Shown: piece by piece, positions 24,741 through 34,323 of the stretch
How the letters are laid out: the number at the start of each line of letters is the position of its first letter
Position numbering within the stretch: position 1 is the first letter of the stretch
Source of the DNA: JANXQG01 sp963780045
Lineage (GTDB): Bacteria > Planctomycetota > Planctomycetia > Pirellulales > Thermoguttaceae
Length of the DNA stretch: 64,000 bases
Assembly: GCA_963780045.1 (NCBI GenBank)
Contig: CAVZZZ010000001.1
Location: 5,022,001-5,086,000, forward strand
Direction of reading: 5' to 3'
Program-made: the position numbers and the translations under genes
Notes under the pieces: generated by a model
Databases searched by the model: none
Seen by the model: the letters and a program-made list of their open reading frames with translations, nothing else
Told to the model about the DNA's origin: nothing

Positions 24741-26873
24741 CAGACCACCTTTTTCCTTTGCGGCCTCAGCCGCGCGTAGGTCGGCACCCAGGGGCTGGCA
24801 AGTTGCACTGCGACCGACATGCAGCCGGCAACCATCATCAGCCAAGGCTGGGGAAACTGCCAGAACGCGGAAGCCAGATACGCGGCAACCACCGGTACCG
24901 CAACCCAAATCACGCTCAGCCGCGAGGGCCGCAACGGATCGGCCTGCCGCCACCAGCGGACAAGAATCAGGAGCGTGGCAAACACCGCCATGTAAGCCAT
25001 CAGTTGTGGATGACCGTCACGGTAGAAGTCGGCCGACAGCGGCGGCCCGATCCGCAACGTAGGCCTGAAGACGGGACTGGATGCGCCCGCCGCGGCATGG
25101 CCGTAAGCTGGGGGCGGCCCGATCGTGAACGTCGGCGCGGCCTCGGGCTGCAAGCGGACGTGGAAGGCGTCGGCCACGCCGAACGCCGCCAAGCCCAGGC
25201 CCAACCCCGCGACCATCAGGACGAAACGCCGCAACAATTGCTCGCCCTCGCGTCCTTCCCAGAGCTTTCCCGCAACCAGCACGATCCACGCGCCGGCCAG
25301 GCCCACCACGAACAGCCACGCGCACTGCTCGGTCTCGACCGGGGCCTTATCGTTGTAGACCATGATCAATACGGAAACTACGCAGGCAACCGCCGCGACT
25401 GCCGTTGCGATCAGCATCGAGCCGATCAGCTCGCGGAACCGCTCCAAGCGCGGCTTGACCACCAGCACGGGCACTGCCGCCGCCACCTGACGCGGATCAA
25501 GAGCGGCCGGTCGAAGGACCGGCCGCCGCCGCGGCGCCAAACACCAGCAGGTACATCCAGCGGACCACGCGATAGATGCCATACGGGACGGCGAGCAACG
25601 CAGCCGCCAAGAATAACGGGTATGCGAACATCACTCCCAGGCAAATCAGGCCGAATATAAACGCTATCTTGAGATAGTAGTGCTGCTCGATGTGCGCCCG
25701 CACTTTGCTGGCGCGCCAATCGCGCAGCAAGTCTCTAATCGCTTTTCGCACCGCGCGGGCGATCGGCTCCTGGTCGGAATAATCGTCGAGAATCTCCGCG
25801 GCCTCCGGCGCAGGTTGCGCAACGGGGACCGCCTTTGGAGTGCCGCAGCCTGCCGCAGCTTTCTCGGAGGGTCCGGGCATTGGCTTGCGAGGATCGGGGG
25901 CAGTCCGCAGTGGATCGGGAGACGGCTTAACAAAGAGCGGTGGCGATCCGGCAGCCTGGGCGCCCGCCCCGCACTCCAAAGCCGTTAGCATTTCGCCCAC
26001 CGTTGCGAACCGCTTCTGAGGGTCCTTGTCCAGCGCGCGTGCTACTACGCCGCGGTAGGGCTCCGCCAACGTCGAAACATCGGGCTGGGCCGTGAGATGT
26101 TTCATCAGCACCTCGCCCACGCTCTCGCCGTCAAACGGCACGCGGCCGCTGAGCAATTCGTAGAGCACCGCGCCCAGGGCGTAGATGTCAAGCTCCTTGC
26201 CGTAGCGTCCGTGGGCAACTTCCGGGGCCATGTAATGGACGGTGCCGATGCTCTCGGTGTGCCCGCTGCGTCGACTGCACGAGATGAACTTGGAGAGGCC
26301 GTAGTCGCCCACCTTGACGATGCCCTCGTCCGAGAAAATGTTGCCCGGCTTGAGGTCGCGGTGGACGATGCCGTGATCGTGCAAGTAGGCCACCCCGGCG
26401 GTGATGCCGCGGAACCAGCTCAGGGCCTCGCCGACGGGCAGCCCTTGCGGATGGTCCGCCAACACGGCCTCAAGGCTCTTGCCGGAGACATATTCCATGA
26501 CGATCCAAGTGTCGCCGGTGTCGTCGACGCGGATATCGTACAAGCTCAGCAGGTTGGGGTGCTTCAAGTTGAGGCACTGTCTCATGCCGCGCAGCTCGGT
26601 ATCGAGATTGCGGCGGATGAGCTTCAGGGCGACCTCCTTGCCGGCGTCGCTGACGGCGTAATAGACCTCGCCGAAGCCGCCCGTGCCGACGCCGCGCTTA
26701 ATCGTATAGCCGGCCAATGGGCGGGCGCCGCTGGCGTAGACGAACGGCGTGCCCCGGCCCTCTTTGGCGCCAGCAGGCCCAACGGCCCAGGGTTCCCGCG
26801 CGGGGCTGGGACTGGTGACGTGATCGGTAGTTTCGCGCAATCGGTCTTGCACGGCGTTGCCTTCTGCAGTCAT
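24740..26873 (-). CDS. Transmembrane serine/threonine protein kinase (one frameshift)
   Basis: Hanks-type kinase: LAGYTIKRGVGTGGFGEVYYAV (P-loop), EVALKLI (ATP Lys), HRDLKPGNIF (catalytic loop), VGDYGLSK (DxG variant of DFG: DYG), MAPEVAHGRYGKELDIYALG. The kinase domain spans about residues 50-320, followed by a Pro-rich linker and membrane helices (YYLKIAFIFGLICLGVMFAYPLFLAAALLAVPYGIYRVVRW). Near 25497 the frame shifts by one base and continues DPRQVAAAVPVLVVKPRLERFRELIGSML with a further four to five membrane segments up to the TGA at 24740. Planctomycete kinases commonly have such a C-terminal membrane region, so one gene is more likely than two. FHA gene upstream. Confidence 0.8.
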
Positions 26874-26943
26874 AACTGTTCGGCGTTAGGCTACTTTGCC
26901 GCCTTGCCGCCCCTTTCATTCTACCTACGATCGACGTGCTTCG

Positions 26944-26968
26944 CCCCCACCGACCCCGAGTCGGTGGA
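26944..26968. terminator. Small hairpin between FHA gene and kinase gene
   Basis: CCACCGAC-CCCGA-GTCGGTGG, eight paired bases, in the 110-base gap between the FHA gene stop and the kinase start. The same word without full pairing occurs at 31880-31898 between flgK and flgL, so it may be a mobile or repeated motif rather than a true terminator. Confidence 0.4.
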
Positions 26969-26983
26969 AAGGTGACTGAAGCG

Positions 26984-27607
26984 TCAACACTCCACCGCTT
27001 CCAAACTGAATGAAAACCCCTCGCCGGCGACGCGGGCGTTGGCGTGCAGCGGGCCGCGGTTGCGGTAGGCCACGCCGTCGATCTCGAACCGCCCCGCGGC
27101 GTGGCAGATCATCTTTTCCTCGTATCGGAACAAAATGACTTCCTTGCTCCATTCGCGGCAGACGACGTGGCTGTGCGGACGCGGTCCCATGACGCACGAG
27201 TCGGCCAGCAGCAGCACCGCGTCGGCGGCGGGCTGCGTGCGGTGGCGGCTGAGGAAATCCAACCGTGCGGAAAGGCTCAACGGGTGCGTCCGCCGCAGTT
27301 GCATCCTTACGTTCGGTCCGATTTCGATGCGGCTGCCGTCACTTAATATCTCCGTCTTCTCCACCCGCCGACCAGCGACGCGAACGTCGCGCAGCGCGTC
27401 GATCACGTATCCTTCCCCATCGCGGCGGATGCGGGCGTGCCGCGAGGAGATGTCGGCCAGGATCGGGATGTCCGCCGCGCCGCCCGACTCGTTCCGGCCG
27501 CCCGGCTGGCCGATGATCAACTCGTCGCCCAGGCAGACCCAGTAGCCGCCTACCGAGTCGATCCAGAGCATGAACTGATTCACCAATGTGGAACTCCCGA
27601 CGGACAT
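26984..27607 (-). CDS. FHA domain protein
   Basis: 207 residues. After WIDSVGGYWVCLGDELIIGQPG the motif ADIPILADISSRHARIRRDGEGYVIDAL is a forkhead-associated domain (G-x-x-S-R-x-H consensus gives I-S-S-R-H-A-R-I). It continues with ..GRRVEKTEILSDGSRIEIGPNVRMQLR. The C-terminal half (about residues 115-207) contains PRPHSHVVCREWSKEVILFRYEEKMICHAAG..., shared by planctomycete FHA proteins but of unknown role. FHA domains bind phosphothreonine, so this is probably a reader for the kinase encoded 110 bases downstream. A start at 27571 is also possible. Confidence 0.8.
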   Translation of the reverse strand: MSVGSSTLVNQFMLWIDSVGGYWVCLGDELIIGQPGGRNESGGAADIPILADISSRHARIRRDGEGYVIDALRDVRVAGRRVEKTEILSDGSRIEIGPNVRMQLRRTHPLSLSARLDFLSRHRTQPAADAVLLLADSCVMGPRPHSHVVCREWSKEVILFRYEEKMICHAAGRFEIDGVAYRNRGPLHANARVAGEGFSFSLEAVEC

Positions 27608-27617
27608 GGCGCCAGAC

Positions 27618-27695
27618 CTTAGTTCTTTGACCTTAGTTCTTAGAGCTTAGAACTGAGGATGGGTTCCTAGGATCTAAGCACTAAGCTCTAAGACC
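27618..27695. repeat. Word-type inverted repeat (cttagttc family)
   Basis: CTTAGTTCTTAGAGCTTAG pairs imperfectly with CTAAGCACTAAGCTCTAAG across GAACTGAGGATGGGTTCC. It fills the gap between the coiled-coil gene's stop (27708) and the FHA gene's start (27607), the same position type as other word hairpins. Confidence 0.7.
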
Positions 27696-27707
27696 GTTCC
27701 TGCCATT

Positions 27708-28514
27708 TTACTTCTTTTCCGTCACGGCGACTGCCTTCGCGTCCGGCTTGTGCGGGGCGAAGTAATCGCCGACCTGATCGACGATGTTCTGCGGGCTGGC
27801 CTTGTCCAGAGGGATTTCGCCCTGGGGCTCGGTCTCGGCTTTGACTATCGTCTCGGAGACTTCCAGGCGGGTCTTCAGGTCCTGGACCAATTCCTTGACG
27901 TGGCCGAGCTGGCTGTCGTCGAACTGGTAGTTGCTCGTCGTCTGCGCGGCCGCGACCATCTGGTTGCGGGCCTCCAAGTTCTCGACCTCGACCTCCAATT
28001 GCCGCTTCTGGGCCAACATGCCGTCCAACTGCTGTCGGGCGGCGGAAAGGCCCTTCACGCGGGCGTCGTGGACCTGCCGCAGGCTGGTGAGCGTCGCTTC
28101 CGAGGTCTTGTAGCGGTCGAAGCGGTTGGCAAGGTCGGTCCTGACTTCGGCTGCCGTGTAGTCCCGCCCAGCGTAATTGTACGTCTCTTTGCTGGCGGCG
28201 AGATCCGTCTTCAGCCGCAGGACCTGCTCCTTGTCCTTGGCGAGCCTCTCCTGAAGGTTGCCAATTCGCTCATCGAGCCGATGGACTTCCACCTCTTGCT
28301 TGGCGATGAGTTCCATATTCTTGCGGACCTCCGGGCGAAGGTCCTTGATCATTTGCCGGGCACGATCGATTTCAAAGCCGACCGGGACGGAGTTGCGCAC
28401 CGAATCGTGGACGTAGCCCCACGAAGTGCGGATATAGCCGAGCGTATTCCGGCCGAAAATAATCACAGTGGCCAGCACGATAGCTGCGGTGGTGATGAGC
28501 GTTTTGCGAATCAT
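27708..28514 (-). CDS. Membrane-anchored coiled-coil protein
   Basis: 268 residues. An N-terminal hydrophobic segment (KTLITTAAIVLATVIIFG) is probably an uncleaved anchor. GYVHDSVRNSVPVGFEIDRARQMIKDLRPEVRKNM and then heptad-rich helices from about residue 60 to 190 (VEVHRLDERIGNLQERLAKDKEQVLRLKTDL) indicate a long coiled coil. The N-terminal part, TSWGYVHDSVRNSVPVGFEI, recurs in planctomycete proteins of this type. Envelope-stress or scaffold roles (PspA-like) are conceivable, but there is no direct evidence. Divergent from the next DUF1559 gene. Confidence 0.7.
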   Translation of the reverse strand: MIRKTLITTAAIVLATVIIFGRNTLGYIRTSWGYVHDSVRNSVPVGFEIDRARQMIKDLRPEVRKNMELIAKQEVEVHRLDERIGNLQERLAKDKEQVLRLKTDLAASKETYNYAGRDYTAAEVRTDLANRFDRYKTSEATLTSLRQVHDARVKGLSAARQQLDGMLAQKRQLEVEVENLEARNQMVAAAQTTSNYQFDDSQLGHVKELVQDLKTRLEVSETIVKAETEPQGEIPLDKASPQNIVDQVGDYFAPHKPDAKAVAVTEKK

Positions 28515-28655
28515 GAGCGGGATCCTCCTTTCGAGAGAAACAGGGTAGTAAAGGCATCGGGCATAAGGATGTTTCGCCCGTCGGCGGGGGATATTGGAAA
28601 CGCTTGGACATTTTTGCCGCCGCGCGCGATAATGACCGCGGAGGAGGGTGAGGAA

Positions 28656-29729
28656 ATGATGAGCGATGCGTCCGAAGAGCCGCGGGCGAGAGCGCGGTCA
28701 AGGTGGGTCGATTTGCTGGTAGTGCTCGCGGTCCTCGGCCTTTTGTTTGTGTTGCTGCTGCCCGCAATCAATGCAGGGCGGGAAGCGGGACGCCGCGCGA
28801 AGTGCTTGGGCAGGGGAATGGTGATTGGACTTTCACTTCAAAACTATGCAAGCAATAACGCCAATGCCCTTCCGCCGTCGGCCGAGGTCTCTACAAACGC
28901 ATCCGGGCAGAAAGTCGTCGGCGGCTACAGCTTTCTTGTCAAGCTCTTGCCGTTCAATGAGTACGGCTCGCTCTACAAGAGTCTACCGGCAACGATTCCC
29001 AACGGCGATCTCGACGCAGCAATGGCGGGCAGCCCGGCACTGACTACGGCAATGAACACGCAACTCCCCGAGACGGTTTGTCCGAGCAACATGAACTGGA
29101 CCTTTCAGAAGCCGCTTGCCACGCCGCCGCAATTCGCGCTTACAAACTACAAAGCCGTCGGCGCCTCGACTCGGAAGAGCCTGTTGACGGCAGTCGACCC
29201 AACGGCCACGCCGCCCTACGGAACCGCGAAGATGCATCCCGACGGTGTTCTCTATCCGAGCGATAAGAACCTGATGATGTCGAACCTGAAAGACGGCACG
29301 TCGCACACGATCCTAATCATGGAGACGATCGACGACACGAACAGCCGTTGGATGGTCGGCGCCGAATGCACGCTGGTTGGACTGCCGCAGGCGTCGTCGC
29401 CAACGGGCGATCAGCCTGCGCCGCCGAACGAGTTTTTTGCTCCGCCCGGCTTTGACGGCAGCTTTGGCGACGATTCGGCCGTCGCGCGTGCCGGGCTGCG
29501 GACGTTTCTCAACTACGACTTTAGCCCTTGCGGCCTGGACGCGCACAAATATGAAGACCCCGGCTGGGCCAAAGCGCCGCCGGCCTATGGTCCTTCATCC
29601 GCTCATCCGGAAATTGTGGTCGTAGCAATGGGCGACGGCTCGGTAATGACACTCAACAAGCAGGTTGACGCCGCCAATCTGTTCTTCTTGATTACGAAGG
29701 ACAACCACGACCCGTTTAATCTCCCGTAG
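28656..29729 (+). CDS. DUF1559-type protein lacking the prepilin cleavage motif
   Basis: ATG at 28656 is preceded by GAGGAGGGTGAGG. The N-terminus reads DASEEPRARARSRWVDLLVVLAVLGLLFVLLLPAINAGREAGRRAKCL. The hydrophobic helix and the LLPAIN.GREAGRRA signature are typical DUF1559, but the usual K-G-F-T-L-V-E cut site is replaced by RSRWVDLL. The body contains the expected YGSLYKSLPA, LKDGTSHTILIMETID and VVVAMGDGSVMTLNKQVD. It is therefore probably a membrane-anchored, non-processed relative. The open frame extends further upstream but overlaps the divergent gene and has no ribosome site. Confidence 0.8.
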   Translation: MMSDASEEPRARARSRWVDLLVVLAVLGLLFVLLLPAINAGREAGRRAKCLGRGMVIGLSLQNYASNNANALPPSAEVSTNASGQKVVGGYSFLVKLLPFNEYGSLYKSLPATIPNGDLDAAMAGSPALTTAMNTQLPETVCPSNMNWTFQKPLATPPQFALTNYKAVGASTRKSLLTAVDPTATPPYGTAKMHPDGVLYPSDKNLMMSNLKDGTSHTILIMETIDDTNSRWMVGAECTLVGLPQASSPTGDQPAPPNEFFAPPGFDGSFGDDSAVARAGLRTFLNYDFSPCGLDAHKYEDPGWAKAPPAYGPSSAHPEIVVVAMGDGSVMTLNKQVDAANLFFLITKDNHDPFNLP

Positions 29730-30161
29730 CGTTGACGCTACCCCGCTTTCAGCCGCAACACGCTGATCGAGCGGAGACACGGGGATTCGGTGTTGCGGAC
29801 GTTAATTTCGGAATCTCGCACGTCTTGGGGCTTTAGGACGTTTGCACGACATCTATCGTGGGGGCGCGGTTCGGGATTATCAAGTACACAGTACGCGGTA
29901 GTAAGTACACAGTGCTCAGTACGCGATGCTCAGCGCTGCAACTTGGCACTGGGTACTGCATACTGCGTACTGAGCACTGTGTACTGCGTACTGAGCACTG
30001 GCAGCAACACCCGCCCATCTCGCAAAATCGCTAAAGTTTGACGCAATTGCCGCCGCTCTTTCCGCCGAAAAATACAGAATGAGGGGTATCGCGCCCCGAT
30101 TACGCGCAAAAACCGGTCAAACCGCTCAAAAAGGCGAAGCAACAACCGCCCGTCAGCCGCC
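29730..30161. repeat. Intergenic region with gtactgagcac word hairpin
   Basis: 29881-30001 contains AGTACACAGTACGCGGTAGT and GTACACAGTGCTCAGTACGC on the left and GTACTGCGTACTGAGCACTG words on the right, forming a long imperfect hairpin of the word type. The flgK promoter (30032) follows. No gene. Confidence 0.7.
30032..30059 (+). promoter_or_regulatory. Sigma-28-like promoter before flgK
   Basis: TAAAGTTT, a perfect -35 element of the flagellar sigma-28 (FliA) consensus TAAAGTTT-N11-GCCGATAA, followed after 12 bases by GCCGCTCT (the GCCG core of the -10). About 100 bases upstream of the flgK start. The flagellin promoter in this window has the same 12-base spacer. Confidence 0.5.
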
Positions 30162-31860
30162 ATGTCGCTCCTCGGCTCCATCCAGATAGCCAACACCGCC
30201 TTGCAGGCCAACGACGTCGGCGCTGCAAGTCGTGGGGCAGAACATCGCCAACGCGAACACGCCGGGCTATATCGTCGAGACGGCGAATTTCGTCCCCGGA
30301 CCGCCCCAGACCGACGGCGGACTCATCGAAGGCACGGGCGTCCAAGTCCAATCAATCACGCAGCAAATTGACACCTACCTGGAAACGCAGCTCCGCAACG
30401 CCAATTCCGATCAGCAAAGCGCCGACAACGTGCAGCAGACCTACAGCCAACTGGAGAACATCGTCGGCGCGCTGAGCAGCAGCACGAACCTCTCCAGCGC
30501 CCTGAACAGTTTCTTTTCCGCCGTCTCCAACGTGCTCAACTCGCCGCAGGACCAGTCCGTCCGGCAGTCCGCCGTTCTGCAAGGCCAGTCCTTGGTAAGC
30601 ACGATCAACAGCATGGAGGGCCAAACCGAGCAACTACGGTCGTCCGTCGACAACCAGATCAGCGCGATCGCCCCGCAGATAAACACGCTCACGAACCAGA
30701 TCGCCGGGCTCAATATCCAGATTGCCGAGATGACCGGCGGCGGGCAATCGGCCAGCGCGGCCGTGGGACTCACGGACCAGCGGAACCAGGCCCTCTCAAG
30801 CCTCTCGCAACTGCTCGGCATCCAGGCCAACACCCAGCCCGACGGATCGATCAGCGTCAGCATCGGCGGCAACATCCTGGTCAACGAGGGCACGGCCACG
30901 CAGGTCAGCGTAGCTTCGTCAAGCAATCGCGGCATGACGATTTCCGCGATTCAGATGGCCGGCACGAACTCCCCGATCGTCGCCACTTCCGGCCAGCTTG
31001 CCGGGCTGACCACCGCCCGAGACCAGGTATTGGGCGGCTTCGAGGACCAGCTCAATTCTTTCGCCGCCACACTGGCGAACGAGTTCAACAAGGTCTATTC
31101 GGGCGGGCAGGGCTTGACCGGATATTCGCAGACGACCGCGGTTAACGCCGTGTCCTCGGCCGATGCACCGCTGAATAATGCCGGACTGTCCTTCACGCCC
31201 ACCAACGGCTCGTTTTCCATCATCGTCACCAACAGCAAGACCGGCACGAGCACGACGACCAACGTGCCCGTGAACCTGCTGGGCACGGGGACTGCGACGA
31301 CGCTCAATAGTCTGGCCGCGTCAATCAACAACATCAGCGGCCTGCAAGCTCAGGTCACCGGCGGCAAGCTGACCATTTCCTCCACCGGCGCCAATACGAC
31401 CTTCGCCTTCGGCGCAGACACCAGCGGCACGCTGGCCGCACTGGGCATCAATACGTTCTTCACCGGTTCCAATGCCGACAACCTGGCGGTTAATCCCGCG
31501 CTGGTTCAGGACCCGACGAAGTTCGCGGCCAGCAGCGGCGGCGTGGGAGTCGACACGAACAACGCCCAGACGCTGGCCAACTTCCTTACGCAGCCCTTGG
31601 CGAGCAAGAACGGGGCGACGGTCCAGGACCTGTACAATAACATGACGTCCAGCGTCACCGACGGCTCGGCCAACGCCACCGCGGCCGCCAACGCCGCCGA
31701 CTCAGTGCAATCGACCTTGTCCAACCGGGAAACGGCTGTCAGCGGCGTAAACCTCGACACGCAGGTCGTCGACATGCTCCAGTACCAGGAGTCGTACCAG
31801 GCATCCGCCCGTTACATCTCCACGCTGAGCAATCTGCTGCAAATGTTGACACAGATATGA
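30162..31860 (+). CDS. flgK: Flagellar hook-associated protein FlgK (one frameshift)
   Basis: ATG at 30162: SLLGSIQIANTALQAND, then one extra base near 30215 (GTCGGCG for GTCGCG), then LQVVGQNIANANTPGYI, the conserved flagellar rod/hook N-terminal motif. The protein is about 565 residues, normal for FlgK. The central part has DQRNQALSSLSQLLGIQ and the FlgK-type TTARDQVLGGFEDQLNSFAATLANEFNKV. The C-terminus SGVNLDTQVVDMLQYQESYQASARYISTLSNLLQMLTQI is the standard D0 helix. It joins hook to filament. It is 58 bases upstream of flgL, so the two form an operon driven by the sigma-28-like promoter. Confidence 0.92.
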
Positions 31861-31918
31861 GCCGCGGGAGGAGAGTCCCCGCCGACCCCGCGTCAGTGGA
31901 GCAATGACGGAGTAAGCT

Positions 31919-34318
31919 ATGAGCATTTCCATCAACGGCATCCCGACATCGAACATTACCGACCTTTTCGTCCGCAACCAGTTGGCGGCGCAGTTGAACT
32001 CATCGCAGACGAACTTGTATCAACTGGAGCAGGAGATCAGCACTGGAGTTCAATTCCAAGCTCCGAGCCAGGACCCCGGCGCCGCCATGCAGGTGGAAGA
32101 GCTGCAAAGCATGGCGGAGCGCTATACCCAGGTGCAGTACAACGTCTCGACGAACCAAAGTTATCTCAGCCAGACCGACTCGACGCTCACCAGCGTTTCG
32201 AACCTGTTGACTTCGATCCAATCGACCGCTCTCGGCGCGGTGGGCTCGACGTCCGGCGCGGCGCAGCAGCAGGCGGCCGCGCAACAGATCACTTCCGTCG
32301 TGCAGGAACTGGTGTCGCTGGGAAACACCGAAATCGACGGCCGCCAGCTCTTCGGCGGCACGGAGACCACGACGCCGCCCTTTTCCATCGACACGGCGGG
32401 CAACGTGGTTTATTCGGGCAACGCCAATTCGACACAGTCCTACGCGGGCCTGGACCAGCTTTTCGACACCAGCGTCACCGGAGCGCAGGCGTTCGGCGCC
32501 CTGTCGCAGCCGGTCCAAGGCGCCGCATTGACGCCCGCCCTCACTTCGGACACTCCGCTGGCCGATCTCAATGGTGGGAAGGGCGTCGCCGCCGGCAGCA
32601 TCGCCATCAGCGACGGCCACAGCACGAGCATCGTCAATCTCAGCTCGGCCAAGACGCTGGGCGACGTGGCCGCGCTGATCGACGCGAATCCGCCGGCCGG
32701 ACGCACCGTCGAGGCCCAAGTCACGCCGACCGGCCTTTCGATCACTCTCGAACCCAGCGCGGCCTTTCCCAATGGCGACAACCTTTCGGTCCAGGAGGTT
32801 GACGGAGGCAGCATGGCCTCCGACCTGGGCATCCTCAATCCGACGGGCGTGGGCGCGGGGCCGATCGCAGGGCAAAACCTCAATGCCGTCGTAACGCCGA
32901 CGACCTCTTTGAACGACCTCTTCGGCACCGAGGCCTCGGCCTATATCGACTTCGGCCAGCCGCAAAGCAACATCATCCTGCAGGCTGACACACCGGGCGC
33001 GACGGCCTCTGACGGCACTTTGCTTAACGGAGTGACGGTGCAGTTCGCCGCCGACGCCCCGGCCGGCGGACAGGAATGGGCCAACTTCGTTCCGGGAACG
33101 CCCGCCTCGCAGGGCAATCCGGGCTCGCCGGGCGTCTTAACTGTCCACGTATCCACGTCGCCAACATCGGCCAGCAGCCCGCAACAGATCGTCAACGCCA
33201 TCAACGCCGTGCCGGGCCTGCCTTTCATCGCCAGCCTCGATCCGGCGGGCCAGAACGGCGGCGTGGAGCAGTTGATCTCTTCGCTGCCGCCCACGACGAC
33301 CACTTCCGGCGGCAGCGGCGCCACGCTGGACACGTCCGGCTTGCAGATCGTCAGCGAGGGGATGACTTACACTGTCGGCCTCGGCGGCGACACGACCGTC
33401 CAGGACATGCTCAACAGCATCAACAGCTCCGGCGCGGGACTGGACGCTCAAATCAACGCGGCACGGAACGGCATCAGCATTCAGTCGCGAGTCAGCGGCA
33501 GCAGCTTCTCCATCGGCGAGAACGGCGGCACGACCGCCACTCAGTTGGGCATCCGCACCTTCACCGCCGCCACGCCGCTTTCGCAGTTGAACTACGGCCA
33601 GGGCGTTGGCGTCAACACAGTTTCGCCCGGCGGGAATGACTTCACCATCACGCAGACTGATCCCGGTCCGCCGCCGGCCACCGCGACAGTCAACGTGAGC
33701 ATTGCGGGCGACAACACCGTCGGTGACGTAATGAATTCGATCAACGCCGCCGCGCAGGCGCAAGGCGCGACCTTCACCGCGCAGTTGACCTCGACCGGAA
33801 ACGGCATCGAGTTGGTCGACAATAACCCGGCGGACGGGCCGATCACTGTCACCGCCGATTCGCAGAGCACCGCAGCGGTCGACCTGGGCCTGGTCCCCGC
33901 CGGGCAGACTTCCGCGCAATCGCAATCCGCGGCAGGTCAGCCGATCACGCTCACCGGCAGCGACGTCAATCCCCAGGAGACCGACAGCGTTTTCAACGCC
34001 CTCATCAAGCTCGCCTCGGCCCTAACGAGCAATAACACGGCGCAAATCCAGCGGACGATGGGCCTTTTGAACACAAGCATTCAGAATCTCAACGATGCCC
34101 GCGACTCGCTGGGCGTCAACGAGCAATCCTTAAGCACGATCAGCACGCAGCTCAGTAACGAGCAGTTGAACGTGCAATCGGCGATGTCCAACGACTACGA
34201 TACCAACATGTCCAGCGCCATCTCGCAATACACCGCCGCGCAAATCGCCTACCAAGCCACGCTGCAAACGACGGCCAGCCTCCTGCAGTTGTCGTTGATG
34301 AATTACATTCCGATTTGA
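31919..34318 (+). CDS. flgL: Flagellar hook-associated protein FlgL, enlarged
   Basis: 799 residues, more than twice the usual 300. The N-terminal 150 residues (FVRNQLAAQLNSSQTNLYQLEQEISTGVQFQAPSQDP...VQELVSLGNTEIDGRQLFGG) and the C-terminal 100 (FNALIKLASALTSNNTAQIQ...SAISQYTAAQIAYQATLQTTASLLQLSLMNYI) are typical FlgL. The central 550 residues hold several flagellin-hook IN-type modules (e.g. TPLADLNGGKGVAAGSIAISDGHSTSIVNLSSAKTLGDV, TPLSQLNYGQGVGVN...TVNVSIAGDNTVGDVMNSIN), also seen in FliD here. Enlarged FlgL is usual for planctomycetes. Same operon as flgK. Confidence 0.9.
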   Translation: MSISINGIPTSNITDLFVRNQLAAQLNSSQTNLYQLEQEISTGVQFQAPSQDPGAAMQVEELQSMAERYTQVQYNVSTNQSYLSQTDSTLTSVSNLLTSIQSTALGAVGSTSGAAQQQAAAQQITSVVQELVSLGNTEIDGRQLFGGTETTTPPFSIDTAGNVVYSGNANSTQSYAGLDQLFDTSVTGAQAFGALSQPVQGAALTPALTSDTPLADLNGGKGVAAGSIAISDGHSTSIVNLSSAKTLGDVAALIDANPPAGRTVEAQVTPTGLSITLEPSAAFPNGDNLSVQEVDGGSMASDLGILNPTGVGAGPIAGQNLNAVVTPTTSLNDLFGTEASAYIDFGQPQSNIILQADTPGATASDGTLLNGVTVQFAADAPAGGQEWANFVPGTPASQGNPGSPGVLTVHVSTSPTSASSPQQIVNAINAVPGLPFIASLDPAGQNGGVEQLISSLPPTTTTSGGSGATLDTSGLQIVSEGMTYTVGLGGDTTVQDMLNSINSSGAGLDAQINAARNGISIQSRVSGSSFSIGENGGTTATQLGIRTFTAATPLSQLNYGQGVGVNTVSPGGNDFTITQTDPGPPPATATVNVSIAGDNTVGDVMNSINAAAQAQGATFTAQLTSTGNGIELVDNNPADGPITVTADSQSTAAVDLGLVPAGQTSAQSQSAAGQPITLTGSDVNPQETDSVFNALIKLASALTSNNTAQIQRTMGLLNTSIQNLNDARDSLGVNEQSLSTISTQLSNEQLNVQSAMSNDYDTNMSSAISQYTAAQIAYQATLQTTASLLQLSLMNYIPI

Positions 34319-34323
34319 TGCAG

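Noticed and set aside
24740..25582. Separate membrane protein gene behind the kinase
   Set aside because: Its first 30 residues are a frame-shifted copy of the kinase end, it has no ribosome site, and kinases of this group carry such membrane tails; treated as one gene with an indel.
27750..28655. N-terminal extension of the second DUF1559 protein
   Set aside because: The long frame overlaps the divergent coiled-coil gene; the start at 28656 has a strong ribosome binding site.
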